47,208 nucleotides of DNA from JAFRXK01 sp045603305 (GTDB lineage Bacteria > Bacillota > Clostridia > Lachnospirales > Lachnospiraceae): NCBI GenBank assembly GCA_045603305.1, contig JAZULV010000113.1:1-47208 (forward strand), read 5' to 3'. This document shows positions 32,419 to 40,544 of the stretch, one piece after another. The position numbers and the translations under genes are program-made. Numbering within the stretch: the stretch's first letter is position 1; every line of letters starts with the position of its first letter. The notes below the pieces were generated by a model that saw nothing but the letters and a program-made list of their open reading frames with translations, had not been told where the DNA came from and searched no databases.

Positions 32419-33981
32419 CTAATTTTCTTCTTTTTTAGTTTCATGATAAGACTTCTCTGTATTAACATTCCAAATATTTGTCTTATCACTCTTTCCTGAA
32501 AGAATATTATCTACAGTCTCAAAGGAAGTAACCATGGAATGGTCCATATTATTATAACGGTGCTGTCCGTTTCTTCCTACGCAGTATAAATTATCGTATC
32601 CGTTGAGATATGATATCACTTCATCAATATTATCGTAAGTATCAAAATATGCCGGATATGCCTTCTTAACCCTTTCCATATGGGAATCCAGCACTGCCTC
32701 ATCCTTATCAAGCACACCCATGGTTACAAGCTCACTTATACCAAAGGCCGTCCACTCTTCTTCGCTCATATTCCAGTACTTATCACCTTCTGTACAGAAA
32801 TACTCAAGACCTATCCACACATGTTTTTCCGGGTCATCCACAAGGTATGGAGACCAGTTGTTAAATATCTGAATACGTCCAAGCTTCACTCCGGCATCCT
32901 GCACATATATCCAGCAGTCCGGAACAATGTCTGATAAAGTCTTTAACTTAGTCTGATTCTTTAAATTAAGCTTATTAACCTTAATTCCTACAGTAACAAA
33001 GTCTCTATATGGAAGTCCGGCTGCTATATCTGTAACTCTTTCAGGTACATTATCCATACCAAGCACCAAATCCTTGAGCGGCATTGAAGAAATAAGTATA
33101 TCGCAGTCCATCTTCTCAGTCTTACCATCACACTCATAAGCGACACCGGTTACTTTGCCATCAGAAGCATTTATCTTAACAACCTTACTGTTCTTCTTTA
33201 TGACACCGCCTAGCTTCTCAAATTCTAAAGCTACAGTCTCCCAGAGCTGACCGGGACCATACTTAGGATAGGAGAATTCTTCGATAAGAGAAGTTTCTAC
33301 CTCTCTGCCGCCCTTCTTAGGAATCATCTTGCCAAACACATCCTTAATAATAGCAAGTATAGATAAACCTTTTACACGCTGAGAACCCCAGTCTGCCGAA
33401 ATCTCACTTGGATGTCTTCCCCACAGTTTCTCTGTATAACCTTCAAAGAACATGGAGTAGAGCTTGCGGCCAAATCTGTTAATATAGAAGTTTTCCAGTG
33501 ATGTTTCTTCTTTTTTATGTACTACTGAAAGCATATAACTGCATCCTGCCTGTATATCAGTAACAATGCCCATATTCTTAATAGTATTCCAGTTAAGCTT
33601 TACAGGATAATCAAAAAATTTCTTCTTATAATATATACGTGACACACGGTTTCTTGTAAGCATAACCTTGTCTTCTTTTTCCGGGTCCGGACCATTCTCA
33701 GCTAATGGTACACTTCTTCCAAGCACCTTATCATCATAAGAAGGTGCTCCCTGCTTAGGCATAAGCTCATTCCACCACTCATTTACCTTGTCATCTTTTG
33801 AGAAGAAACGATGTCCTCCGATATCCATACGGTTACCGTTGTACTTAACAGTTCTTGAGATACCACCAATTTCATCGGTTTCTTCTAATATAATAACCTT
33901 GTAATCCTTAGATGCCTTGAGCAATTCAACCCCGGCTGTAAGGCCTGCCGGTCCTGCCCCGATAATAACTATAGTTTTCAT
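32419..33981 (-). CDS. FAD-dependent oxidoreductase / UDP-galactopyranose mutase-like
   Basis: A 520-residue flavoprotein of the amine oxidase/protoporphyrinogen oxidase-like group. The dinucleotide-binding motif is VIIGAGPAGLTAG (5-17), the adenine ribose contact is near E33-E34, and DIGGHRFFSK (53-62) is the characteristic second block. The related NAD(P)/FAD proteins of this length often stand beside glycosyltransferases in envelope polysaccharide clusters. It lies 26 bases after the GT39-like gene in the same direction. The exact reaction is unknown; neither phytoene desaturase nor heme biosynthesis fits the context. No membrane segment is seen. Confidence 0.7.
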   Translation of the reverse strand: MKTIVIIGAGPAGLTAGVELLKASKDYKVIILEETDEIGGISRTVKYNGNRMDIGGHRFFSKDDKVNEWWNELMPKQGAPSYDDKVLGRSVPLAENGPDPEKEDKVMLTRNRVSRIYYKKKFFDYPVKLNWNTIKNMGIVTDIQAGCSYMLSVVHKKEETSLENFYINRFGRKLYSMFFEGYTEKLWGRHPSEISADWGSQRVKGLSILAIIKDVFGKMIPKKGGREVETSLIEEFSYPKYGPGQLWETVALEFEKLGGVIKKNSKVVKINASDGKVTGVAYECDGKTEKMDCDILISSMPLKDLVLGMDNVPERVTDIAAGLPYRDFVTVGIKVNKLNLKNQTKLKTLSDIVPDCWIYVQDAGVKLGRIQIFNNWSPYLVDDPEKHVWIGLEYFCTEGDKYWNMSEEEWTAFGISELVTMGVLDKDEAVLDSHMERVKKAYPAYFDTYDNIDEVISYLNGYDNLYCVGRNGQHRYNNMDHSMVTSFETVDNILSGKSDKTNIWNVNTEKSYHETKKEEN

Positions 33982-34007
33982 ATTCCCGTCCCTTTATCCT
34001 CTCATAT

Positions 34008-35705
34008 TTAGTGTACTAAAAAATATCCTATAAATAGCATTACACACAAAATCCCAAATGCAATCTGTACTCCGTGTAAAATGTTTATCACCCAGGAATT
34101 TTTACTTTCTCTTATCTGTCCTGCACCGAGCATACCTCCTATAACCAGAAGCATAAGCGGTATCAATACATACCTTACATTCATTGTGCAGATAAACATA
34201 TATTCAAAGCAGAACTTAATATAAAGTCCAAATACTACAACAACAGTGATAAGTGCATAAATTCTCTTTTCAAGCTCCAGCTTAGACTTAACCACCCAGT
34301 AAACAAATAACACTGTCAGCGATATCAGCAACGCAGCCAGAACCCAGAACACCATACGGCCTATCATAATCTTAAACGCATCATTTTGGAACCAGTTACC
34401 CTCACCAAAAGCAGCACATTTTATCATGGTAATAAATATATTATGGTCGCAGTTTGCATCCTGGTTCGACCAGACAATCGCCGGGGAGCTGAACTGATTC
34501 AGTGAAAAATCAAACAATCTCTGGAATACTGTATTGTACTTCTCTATATACTGTTCAAGCTCCTTTGGCAGCTCCTGCACATAATTTAGCGGCAGATCAT
34601 ATAAAATCTTATTCTTTACCGGGTACCACAGTCCCAGCGGAAAGGTAATAACGCCAAAGACTGTATACTGCTTTATAAATGTCCAGACCTTCTTACGTTC
34701 CTTGACAAGTTTCATCACAAAAAGAAACGCTACTGCGAAAGCAACAAAGCCTCCTGAAACCTTCGTCATCATGGCACTGCCAATTGAAATACCAAGTAAA
34801 ATTATATTCTTAAAGTTCGGTTCATCATACCACTTTAACGCCAGATAAAGACTTACTGCCATAAGCAGTGTTACAAGGGTGTCATTATTAATCGAACCGG
34901 CCTGCATCACAAAATACGGAAAGAACGCCAGAACACCCATAGCACCCATTCTCGTATATACATCAGCCTTTAACTTTTTTAAAATACCATTGGCAGCAAA
35001 AAGTATACATGATGAATACACAAGTGTAAGCATCTGAATATTCTCTCCTGCACGGGAAAGGTCAAACCCAAGCTTAGTGTTTAATCCAAGCCATAAGGCA
35101 GATATTGCATGATGTAATGGCGGATGATAGAACTGAAGCCTGTATCTCGGATCAAAATCCGGCAACTGCTTATAACTATATAAATAATAAACATATCCTA
35201 AATGCCCTTGCCCATCAATTAACTCACCTATATCATTCTGCATTTCACTTATGCTGGTAAAAAGCACATAGGCAAATCTCAGTAAAATTCCAGAAAAGAT
35301 AATCAGTCCAATAATCTGCTCGGCACTAATCTGTCTGCTTCTATACAATGCATATACAACTACAATTAAGGAAAGCAGCAATACAAACATAAACACAGTT
35401 ACTATATTAGACGTCAGACTTCCCAGACCGTAGCCGCGGATTATTGATAATATATATACGCCTCCAATAAATCCAATACCCAGTGCTGCTTTAATTATGA
35501 TGTGCAGGTTATCTGACCCAAATTTAACTCTTGAATAAATCAGACTTCCTAAAACTACTGCAAGCAACATCTCCAAAAAGCTGAACTTACCAAGTGATAG
35601 GAAACCAATCTCTGTCTGATTAAAAAATATAGTTCCTGCAAAAAAAACAATAATCAATGCAAGAACATTTGGATGTTCTTTTATACTCTTTGTTATCTTC
35701 TCCAT
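34008..35705 (-). CDS. Membrane glycosyltransferase, GT39/PMT-like
   Basis: A 565-residue integral membrane protein with about a dozen membrane segments. The first large outer loop has the ND-x-G...GHLGYVYYLYSYKQLP block (157-182) and YHPPLHHA (193-200), the signature of dolichyl/undecaprenyl-phosphate-mannose-type transferases (PMT_2, GT39 clan); D158 is the likely catalytic acid. Such enzymes use a lipid-linked sugar outside the membrane to decorate proteins or polymers. Acceptor unknown. A TATAAT hexamer lies at 35790-35785 on the minus strand but its -35 is weak, so the promoter is unclear. Partner is the FAD gene downstream. Confidence 0.75.
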   Translation of the reverse strand: MEKITKSIKEHPNVLALIIVFFAGTIFFNQTEIGFLSLGKFSFLEMLLAVVLGSLIYSRVKFGSDNLHIIIKAALGIGFIGGVYILSIIRGYGLGSLTSNIVTVFMFVLLLSLIVVVYALYRSRQISAEQIIGLIIFSGILLRFAYVLFTSISEMQNDIGELIDGQGHLGYVYYLYSYKQLPDFDPRYRLQFYHPPLHHAISALWLGLNTKLGFDLSRAGENIQMLTLVYSSCILFAANGILKKLKADVYTRMGAMGVLAFFPYFVMQAGSINNDTLVTLLMAVSLYLALKWYDEPNFKNIILLGISIGSAMMTKVSGGFVAFAVAFLFVMKLVKERKKVWTFIKQYTVFGVITFPLGLWYPVKNKILYDLPLNYVQELPKELEQYIEKYNTVFQRLFDFSLNQFSSPAIVWSNQDANCDHNIFITMIKCAAFGEGNWFQNDAFKIMIGRMVFWVLAALLISLTVLFVYWVVKSKLELEKRIYALITVVVVFGLYIKFCFEYMFICTMNVRYVLIPLMLLVIGGMLGAGQIRESKNSWVINILHGVQIAFGILCVMLFIGYFLVH

Positions 35706-35839
35706 TACAGTCCTTGTATCTCCTTAAAACCTATAGTACTCATTGTTATTCAAAACATATATTATTAAATAATACCGACTATTTATTATAGTATCATATT
35801 TTGTCCAAGTTGTGTACCACATTCGGCATTTTAATATAG

Positions 35840-35868
35840 TTGACGCAATCATTTATTATAGATATAAT
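35840..35868 (+). promoter_or_regulatory. Predicted sigma-A promoter for the methyltransferase gene
   Basis: TTGACG (35840-35845), 17-base spacer, TATAAT (35863-35868) on the plus strand. Transcription from near 35875 would give a leader of about 215 bases that contains the whole palindrome at 35916-36067 before the start codon at 36091. Confidence 0.7.
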
Positions 35869-35915
35869 TAATCCGACGTAAAACTTTCAGTTTTACACCT
35901 TAACCACACTAAATC

Positions 35916-36067
35916 TTTAGTCAATTATAAAACTCTTTCTATGTATTATCGAATTGCATAAATATTATTATCCTTGACAAGCGCCTTGTAGGCGTAGCCG
36001 GAACGAAGCTTGTGAGGATAATAATATTTATGCAATTATATAAAGTATAGTTTTATAATCGACTAAA
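35916..36067. repeat. Large imperfect palindrome (~150 bases), possible MITE or leader hairpin
   Basis: Outer arms 35916-35934 and 36049-36067 are inverted copies with one mismatch over 19 bases. Inner arms 35952-35974 and 36015-36037 are perfect over 23 bases, and acaagc/gcttgt (35977-35982 with 36008-36013) adds six pairs. The centre is G+C-richer (gccttgtaggc). The element lies in the 385-base gap between divergent genes, inside the predicted methyltransferase leader. Besides it and the promoter above, I see nothing else in this gap. Confidence 0.85.
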
Positions 36068-36090
36068 AATACACAATTTGGAGGTCCTAT

Positions 36091-36951
36091 ATGTGGATTG
36101 CTGACGGATGGAAGGATTACGAAGTCATTGACTGTTCTGATGGAGAAAAGTTAGAAAGATGGGGCAAGTACCTGCTTGTGCGCCCGGACCCGCAGGTTAT
36201 CTGGAGCACAGAGAAGAACAATTACGGTTGGAAGAATATGAACGGTCATTATCACAGAAGCTCTAAAGGCGGCGGCGAGTGGGAATTCTTCAACCTTCCT
36301 GAACAATGGACTATTAACTATAAGGGCTTAACTTTTAATTTAAAGCCTTTCAGTTTTAAGCACACCGGACTTTTCCCGGAGCAGGCAGCCAACTGGGACT
36401 GGTTTGGCAAGAAGATAAAGGAAGCCGGCAGACCTATTAAGGTTCTCAATCTTTTTGCATATACCGGCGGAGCTACTTTGGCTGCTGCCAAGGCAGGCGC
36501 TTCAGTCACCCATGTTGATGCATCCAAGGGTATGGTAAACTGGGCAAGTGAAAATGCCCGTTCCTCAAGTCTTGGCGATGCACCTATCCGCTGGATTGTA
36601 GACGACTGCCAGAAGTTTGTAGAGCGTGAGATCCGACGCGGCAACAAATACGACGCAATCATCATGGACCCGCCTTCCTACGGCAGGGGACCTAAGGGTG
36701 AGATTTGGAAGATTGAAGAGTCCATATATCCATTTGTGCAGCTCTGCGAGCAGTTATTAAGCGACAAACCGCTTTTCTTCCTTATTAATTCCTACACCAC
36801 CGGACTTCAGCCTGCGGTACTCACCTACATGCTTTCTTCTGTAATTACACCGAAGCATGGCGGCAAGGTTGTTTCTGATGAGATTGGGCTTCCGGTTACC
36901 CAGAGCAGACTTAATCTGCCATGCGGTGCCAGCGGAAGATGGGAAGCCTAA
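36091..36951 (+). CDS. Class I SAM-dependent methyltransferase (PF10672/COG1092-like)
   Basis: A 286-residue methyltransferase related to the 23S rRNA methyltransferases RlmI/RlmK but without their N-terminal PUA domain. Motif I is VLNLFAYTGGAT (118-129), acidic residues D143 and D171 hold SAM and motif IV is DPPSYGRG (193-200). The N-terminal 90 residues form a small domain with FKHTGLFPEQAANW, as in the family. Substrate is probably RNA but cannot be told. It is the only convincing plus-strand gene of the window; GGAGG lies ahead of the ATG. It is followed by a shared hairpin terminator with mntP. Confidence 0.85.
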   Translation: MWIADGWKDYEVIDCSDGEKLERWGKYLLVRPDPQVIWSTEKNNYGWKNMNGHYHRSSKGGGEWEFFNLPEQWTINYKGLTFNLKPFSFKHTGLFPEQAANWDWFGKKIKEAGRPIKVLNLFAYTGGATLAAAKAGASVTHVDASKGMVNWASENARSSSLGDAPIRWIVDDCQKFVEREIRRGNKYDAIIMDPPSYGRGPKGEIWKIEESIYPFVQLCEQLLSDKPLFFLINSYTTGLQPAVLTYMLSSVITPKHGGKVVSDEIGLPVTQSRLNLPCGASGRWEA

Positions 36952-36970
36952 CTTTATATACCGATATTAC

Positions 36971-37068
36971 AAATGGGACTGTCTGTTTGATATGTTTCCT
37001 CTATAGAAATCAGTGAAATATTTCATTGATTTCTATGCAGGAAGCACCTCATCCCGACAGCCCCATTT
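36971..37068. terminator. Bidirectional terminator between convergent genes
   Basis: Nested inverted repeats: outer aaatggg-a-ctgtc (36971-36983) pairs with gacag-c-cccattt (37056-37068), and inner arms around agaaatca-tgaaat / atttca-tgatttct (37005-37034). A T run follows on the plus strand (37066-37070) and an A/T-rich end on the other. It separates the plus-strand methyltransferase from mntP on the minus strand. Confidence 0.8.
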
Positions 37069-37082
37069 TTGTTTCTATATAA

Positions 37083-37640
37083 TTATTGAAAAAACAAATG
37101 CTCAATTAATATCTTAAGCCCTATAAATATAAGTATAATTCCTCCGGCCATCTCTGCCTTTGACTTGTACTTTTCGCCAAAGACATTCCCAATCTTAATA
37201 CCGGCCATACCAAAACAGAAAGTTATAATACCAATAAATGAAACCGCCGGAACAATATCAACATTTAAAAATGCAAAGGTTATGCCAACCGCAAGGGCAT
37301 CAATACTTGTCGCTATGGCGAGCAACAACATAGTCCTAACATCAAAGGAATCATCCAGACTCTCGGCTTCACTCCTTGCCTCCTTAATCATGTTTATACC
37401 TATAATCGACAGCAGCACAAAGGCAACCCAATGGTCTATGCTCTGTATCAGGCCACTAAACTGTTTTCCAAGCAAATACCCTATTGCCGGCATCAATGCC
37501 TGAAAACCTCCAAAATAAAGGCCGGCTATAACTGCGTTCTTCCAGCTCATCTTCTTCATGGACAAGCCCTTACATATCGCTACCGCAAATGCATCCATGG
37601 ACAAGCCAACAGCCAAAACAAACAATTCAATAATTCCCAT
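37083..37640 (-). CDS. mntP: Manganese efflux pump MntP
   Basis: A 185-residue six-segment membrane protein that exports Mn2+. The two homologous halves carry the family acidic motifs: SMDAFAVAICKG (D16) and TSIDALAVGITFA (D114), with further acidic residues in loops. AAAGGAG precedes the ATG. The gene follows a yybP-ykoY-type leader (37783-37910) and its own promoter, so it should be turned on by excess manganese. It stands alone between convergent and unrelated genes. Confidence 0.95.
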   Translation of the reverse strand: MGIIELFVLAVGLSMDAFAVAICKGLSMKKMSWKNAVIAGLYFGGFQALMPAIGYLLGKQFSGLIQSIDHWVAFVLLSIIGINMIKEARSEAESLDDSFDVRTMLLLAIATSIDALAVGITFAFLNVDIVPAVSFIGIITFCFGMAGIKIGNVFGEKYKSKAEMAGGIILIFIGLKILIEHLFFQ

Positions 37641-37782
37641 AATGTAATTCTCCTTTGCAAAATCTTATATAGAATGCCAGAGCTTATTTTTAGTCAATTG
37701 TATTTCTACTTAGTCATAGAATATACTACACATGAGCATACAAAGAATTTGCTACCGCCAACTTCTTTGCATACTTTGGTAC

Positions 37783-37910
37783 AAAAAAAGACGCATGTAT
37801 AGAAAGCCCTTAAAATAAAGCTCCATACATGAGTCTCGTTAATTAAGATAAGCCAGACCGTTAGGTCAGTATGTTGACTTATCGCACTATTGTGCCAACT
37901 ACTCTCTCAC
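37783..37910 (-). ncRNA. yybP-ykoY manganese riboswitch with terminator, upstream of mntP
   Basis: The minus-strand leader has the yybP-ykoY core: GAGTAG near the 5' end, GTCAACATACT in the paired GATAAG/CTTATC arm, a GACC/GGTC hairpin and AACGAGACTC at the 3' side. A terminator follows: AGACTCATGTAT (37836-37825) with ATACATGCGTCT (37800-37789) plus a seven-T run. P1 (GTGAG 37910-37906 with CTCAT 37833-37829) uses the same bases as the terminator stem, so Mn2+ binding would disrupt the terminator and switch mntP on. Class and gene agree; the fold was drawn by hand. Confidence 0.85.
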
Positions 37911-37919
37911 ATAATTGGT

Positions 37920-37948
37920 ATGTTATCACATAATAAAACACCTGTCAA
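37920..37948 (-). promoter_or_regulatory. Sigma-A promoter of the mntP leader
   Basis: TTGACA (37948-37943), 17-base spacer, TAACAT (37925-37920) on the minus strand. Transcription would begin near 37913, only a few bases before the first pairing base of riboswitch P1, which supports both calls. It lies next to the tandem repeat behind azlD. Confidence 0.75.
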
Positions 37949-37952
37949 TTAT

Positions 37953-38028
37953 TATCTGCTACATAAATCTTCAACATATCCGTTATATAAATCTTCCGAC
38001 AATATCCGCTACATAAATCTTTCGACAA
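37953..38028. repeat. Three tandem copies of the azlD 3' end (24-26 bases each)
   Basis: Units 37953-37976, 37977-38002 and 38003-38028 share the pattern tatcYgYtaYataaatcttYcgacaa. The third unit (first in transcription) contains the last codons and the stop (38009-38011) of azlD; the other two are degenerate copies past it. They look like slippage duplications of the gene end. Confidence 0.75.
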
Positions 38029-38305
38029 TAAACACAGTAACACTTGCCACCAGTGCAACCGTCGTCAGACTTCTATTGAATAATGAAAGAATCACTGCAA
38101 CTATTAGTCCTGCAAAGGCACTCCACACTCCGTTTGTCGCATACAGAATTGCCGGAAATGTCATCGCAGTAAGGCATGCATAAGGCACATAATGAAGAAA
38201 CGAACGAACAAATTTATTTTCAATCTTCTTTTGAAAAACTGTAAGAGGTACCGTTCTTATCAAATAAGTTACTATTGCCATAACAGCTATGTAAACATAA
38301 ATCAT
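38009..38305 (-). CDS. azlD: AzlD-type branched-chain amino acid transport protein
   Basis: A 98-residue four-segment membrane protein of the AzlD family, small subunit of the branched-chain amino acid exporter. The TYLIRTVPLTVFQKKIENKFVRSFLHYVPYACLTAMTFPA pattern with conserved R and P is typical. It overlaps azlC by four bases, so the two are made together. Its 3' end, including the stop, is duplicated twice downstream as a 26-base tandem repeat. Size and pairing are normal. Confidence 0.92.
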   Translation of the reverse strand: MIYVYIAVMAIVTYLIRTVPLTVFQKKIENKFVRSFLHYVPYACLTAMTFPAILYATNGVWSAFAGLIVAVILSLFNRSLTTVALVASVTVFIVERFM

Positions 38306-39009
38306 TCTGTCCCCTCCTCATTATCTTTTATAGGAAACAACCATGCACCAATCGCAGAAGCTGCAACAGTACATATAATTATGGCAATTCCCGAAGAAAT
38401 AAAATCAAAAGCCGGTACATAATATATCAGACAACTTAAAACTAATGATATAAGTACTACTACCATTACCGGTCTCGACTTCTTGGCTACAGGAATGACT
38501 ATCGCAATAAACATACCATAAAGTGCAATGCTTAAGGCAGTACAAAGGGATGCCGGAAGAATATTGCAGGCAATTGCGCCTACAGCTGTCCCCAAAGTCC
38601 AGCCTAAAATCGGCGGTATCTGCAACCCCAGCATATACTTTATTGTTAAATCTTTATTATGAGACATTGCCACAGCAAACACCTCATCAGTATTGGCAAA
38701 AGCAATAACCAGTCTGTGCCAAAACTTCATGTCCTTAGAGAGTTTTTGAGACAAGGACAGACTCATAAGTGCATATCGAAGGTTAATAATAAACTGGGTT
38801 AAAATCATCTCTAATATAGTACCACCGGCAACCATAATCCCCAGCCCGGCAAACTGTCCTGCACTTGTTACATTAGTAAGACTTGTAAGCACCGCCTGAA
38901 AAACGTTAAGTCCATCCTGCAAAGCCACAATTCCGAAGCTAAAGCTTACCGAAAAATACCCCAGCGCTATAGGAATACTATCCTTAAGCCCACACTTAAA
39001 TTCGTTCAT
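38302..39009 (-). CDS. azlC: AzlC-type branched-chain amino acid exporter, large subunit
   Basis: A 235-residue membrane protein of the AzlC family, which with AzlD exports branched-chain amino acids or analogues. Recognised by IPIALGYFSVSFSFGIVALQ, NLRYALMSLSLSQKL and FANTDEVFAVAM, all family marks. GGAG lies ten bases ahead of the ATG. A small terminator-like hairpin (39036-39069) lies just upstream, so azlCD may be attenuated or have a promoter I do not see. Confidence 0.92.
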   Translation of the reverse strand: MNEFKCGLKDSIPIALGYFSVSFSFGIVALQDGLNVFQAVLTSLTNVTSAGQFAGLGIMVAGGTILEMILTQFIINLRYALMSLSLSQKLSKDMKFWHRLVIAFANTDEVFAVAMSHNKDLTIKYMLGLQIPPILGWTLGTAVGAIACNILPASLCTALSIALYGMFIAIVIPVAKKSRPVMVVVLISLVLSCLIYYVPAFDFISSGIAIIICTVAASAIGAWLFPIKDNEEGTE

Positions 39010-39035
39010 TTTAATGCATCTCCATAGTTACATTC

Positions 39036-39069
39036 AAAAAACTGCCACGTCTTTTTATAGCATAGGCAG
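39036..39069 (-). terminator. Small terminator-like hairpin between tuf and azlC
   Basis: On the minus strand CTGCC (39069-39065) pairs with GGCAG (39046-39042), followed by TTTTTT (39041-39036). It is only 26 bases ahead of azlC. Either it helps end tuf transcription or it attenuates azlCD. Confidence 0.5.
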
Positions 39070-39093
39070 CTTCTTACTCTTAAGTATTAATTA

Positions 39094-39118
39094 GGGCGTT
39101 CCCTTATCGGAAACGCCC
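39094..39118 (-). terminator. Hairpin after tuf, probable terminator
   Basis: GGGCGTTTCC (39118-39109) pairs with GGGAACGCCC (39103-39094), ten pairs with one wobble, five-base loop. What follows is TAATTAATACTT, a poor T run, so stopping may be shared with the next hairpin at 39036-39069. Confidence 0.65.
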
Positions 39119-39146
39119 ATATATATTAGTTTAAATTAATCAATGA

Positions 39147-40340
39147 TTACTCAATGATTGAAGCAACTGTACCAGCGCCTACTGTTCTACCACCCTCACG
39201 GGTAGCGAAACGAAGACCCTGCTCCATAGCTACTGGATGGATGATCTCTACTGTCATCTCTACGTTATCACCTGGCATACACATCTCTGTACCAGCTGGT
39301 AACTCACAAACACCAGTTACGTCAGTTGTTCTGAAGTAGAACTGTGGTCTGTAGTTGTTGAAGAATGGAGTATGACGTCCACCTTCATCCTTTGTTAATA
39401 CGTAAACCTGAGCTGTAAACTTTGTATGAGGTGTGATTGAACCTGGCTTAGCAAGAACCTGTCCTCTTTCGATTTCTGTTCTCTGAACACCACGGAGAAG
39501 TGCACCAATGTTATCACCAGCCTGACCTTCGTCAAGAAGCTTGTGGAACATCTCAACACCTGTACAAACAACCTTACGTGTCTCTTCCTTAAGACCTACG
39601 ATTTCAACTTCGTCTGATACATGGATAACACCACGCTCTACTCTACCTGTAGCAACAGTACCACGACCTGTGATTGAGAAAACGTCCTCTACTGGCATAA
39701 GGAATGGCTTATCAACATCTCTCTCTGGGTCTGGAATATACTCTTCAATCTGCTCGAAGAGTTCAAGAATTCTGTCACCCCACTCGCTGCTTGGATCTTC
39801 AAGAGCCTTAAGAGCTGAACCCTGAACGATAGGTGTATCATCACCTGGGAACTCATACTCGTTAAGAAGCTCTCTGATCTCCATATCTACGAGCTCAAGT
39901 AACTCTTCATCATCAACCATATCACACTTGTTCATGAATACTACAACGTATGGTACACCTACCTGACGAGCAAGAAGGATGTGCTCTCTTGTCTGAGCCA
40001 TAACACCATCAGTAGCAGCAACAACGAGGATAGCACCATCCATCTGACCAGCACCTGTGATCATGTTCTTTACATAGTCAGCATGTCCTGGGCAGTCTAC
40101 GTGAGCGTAGTGACGCTTTGGTGTCTCGTACTCAACGTGAGCTGTAGAAATTGTGATACCTCTTTCTCTTTCTTCTGGAGCCTTATCGATCTGGTCGAAT
40201 GCAACCTGCTCACCTAAACCATATCTCTTGTGAAGTGTAAGTGTAATAGCAGCTGTTAATGTTGTCTTACCATGGTCAACGTGTCCGATTGTACCAATGT
40301 TACAATGAGGTTTTGTTCTCTCGAATTTAGCCTTTGCCAT
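39147..40340 (-). CDS. tuf: Translation elongation factor Tu
   Basis: EF-Tu carries aminoacyl-tRNA to the ribosome. The frame is open further upstream to 40508, but AAGGAGG stands ahead of the ATG at 40340 and the protein starts MAKAKFERTKPHCNIGTIGH, 397 residues. GTPase motifs: GHVDHGKT (19-26), DCPGH (82-86) and NKCD (137-140). It has its own promoter (40419-40447) separate from fusA, so it can be made in excess over EF-G. It ends the str cluster. Confidence 0.99.
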   Translation of the reverse strand: MAKAKFERTKPHCNIGTIGHVDHGKTTLTAAITLTLHKRYGLGEQVAFDQIDKAPEERERGITISTAHVEYETPKRHYAHVDCPGHADYVKNMITGAGQMDGAILVVAATDGVMAQTREHILLARQVGVPYVVVFMNKCDMVDDEELLELVDMEIRELLNEYEFPGDDTPIVQGSALKALEDPSSEWGDRILELFEQIEEYIPDPERDVDKPFLMPVEDVFSITGRGTVATGRVERGVIHVSDEVEIVGLKEETRKVVCTGVEMFHKLLDEGQAGDNIGALLRGVQRTEIERGQVLAKPGSITPHTKFTAQVYVLTKDEGGRHTPFFNNYRPQFYFRTTDVTGVCELPAGTEMCMPGDNVEMTVEIIHPVAMEQGLRFATREGGRTVGAGTVASIIE

Positions 40341-40362
40341 TTTATTTTCCTCCTTCAAATCA

Positions 40363-40377
40363 TGTTCTCTGGGAACA
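40363..40377 (-). other. Short hairpin in the tuf leader
   Basis: tgttc (40363-40367) pairs with gaaca (40373-40377) with a five-base loop, about ten bases ahead of the tuf binding site. Small leader element without known role. Confidence 0.4.
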
Positions 40378-40418
40378 CATTTCTTTTTTATGATTTTTTT
40401 ACGATAAAATCTGATTGT

Positions 40419-40447
40419 ATTATAAGATATAAGCCTGATATTTTCAA
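40419..40447 (-). promoter_or_regulatory. Sigma-A promoter of tuf
   Basis: TTGAAA (40447-40442), 17-base spacer, TATAAT (40424-40419) on the minus strand, giving a leader of about 70 bases. It lies in the 204-base fusA-tuf gap and explains separate expression of tuf. Confidence 0.8.
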
Positions 40448-40472
40448 GACTTAAATTTATTTTATATAGGCT

Positions 40473-40515
40473 GATAACATGATTTTTACATAAAATATGC
40501 AAAATCAATGTTATC
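40473..40515 (-). other. Long hairpin between fusA and tuf
   Basis: gataacatgatttt (40473-40486) pairs with aaaatca-a-tgttatc (40501-40515): 14 pairs with one bulged base. It follows the fusA stop by 30 bases and precedes the tuf promoter. No T run follows on the minus strand, so it may act as partial terminator or as 3' end protection of the fusA message. Confidence 0.55.
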
Positions 40516-40544
40516 TCTGCCTTATATATTTAAAATTTTATTGA

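Noticed and set aside
39010..39093. T-box or other amino acid riboswitch ahead of azlC
   Set aside because: The space is too short and no T-box core (AGGGTGGNACCGCG-like) is visible; only a small terminator-like hairpin is present.
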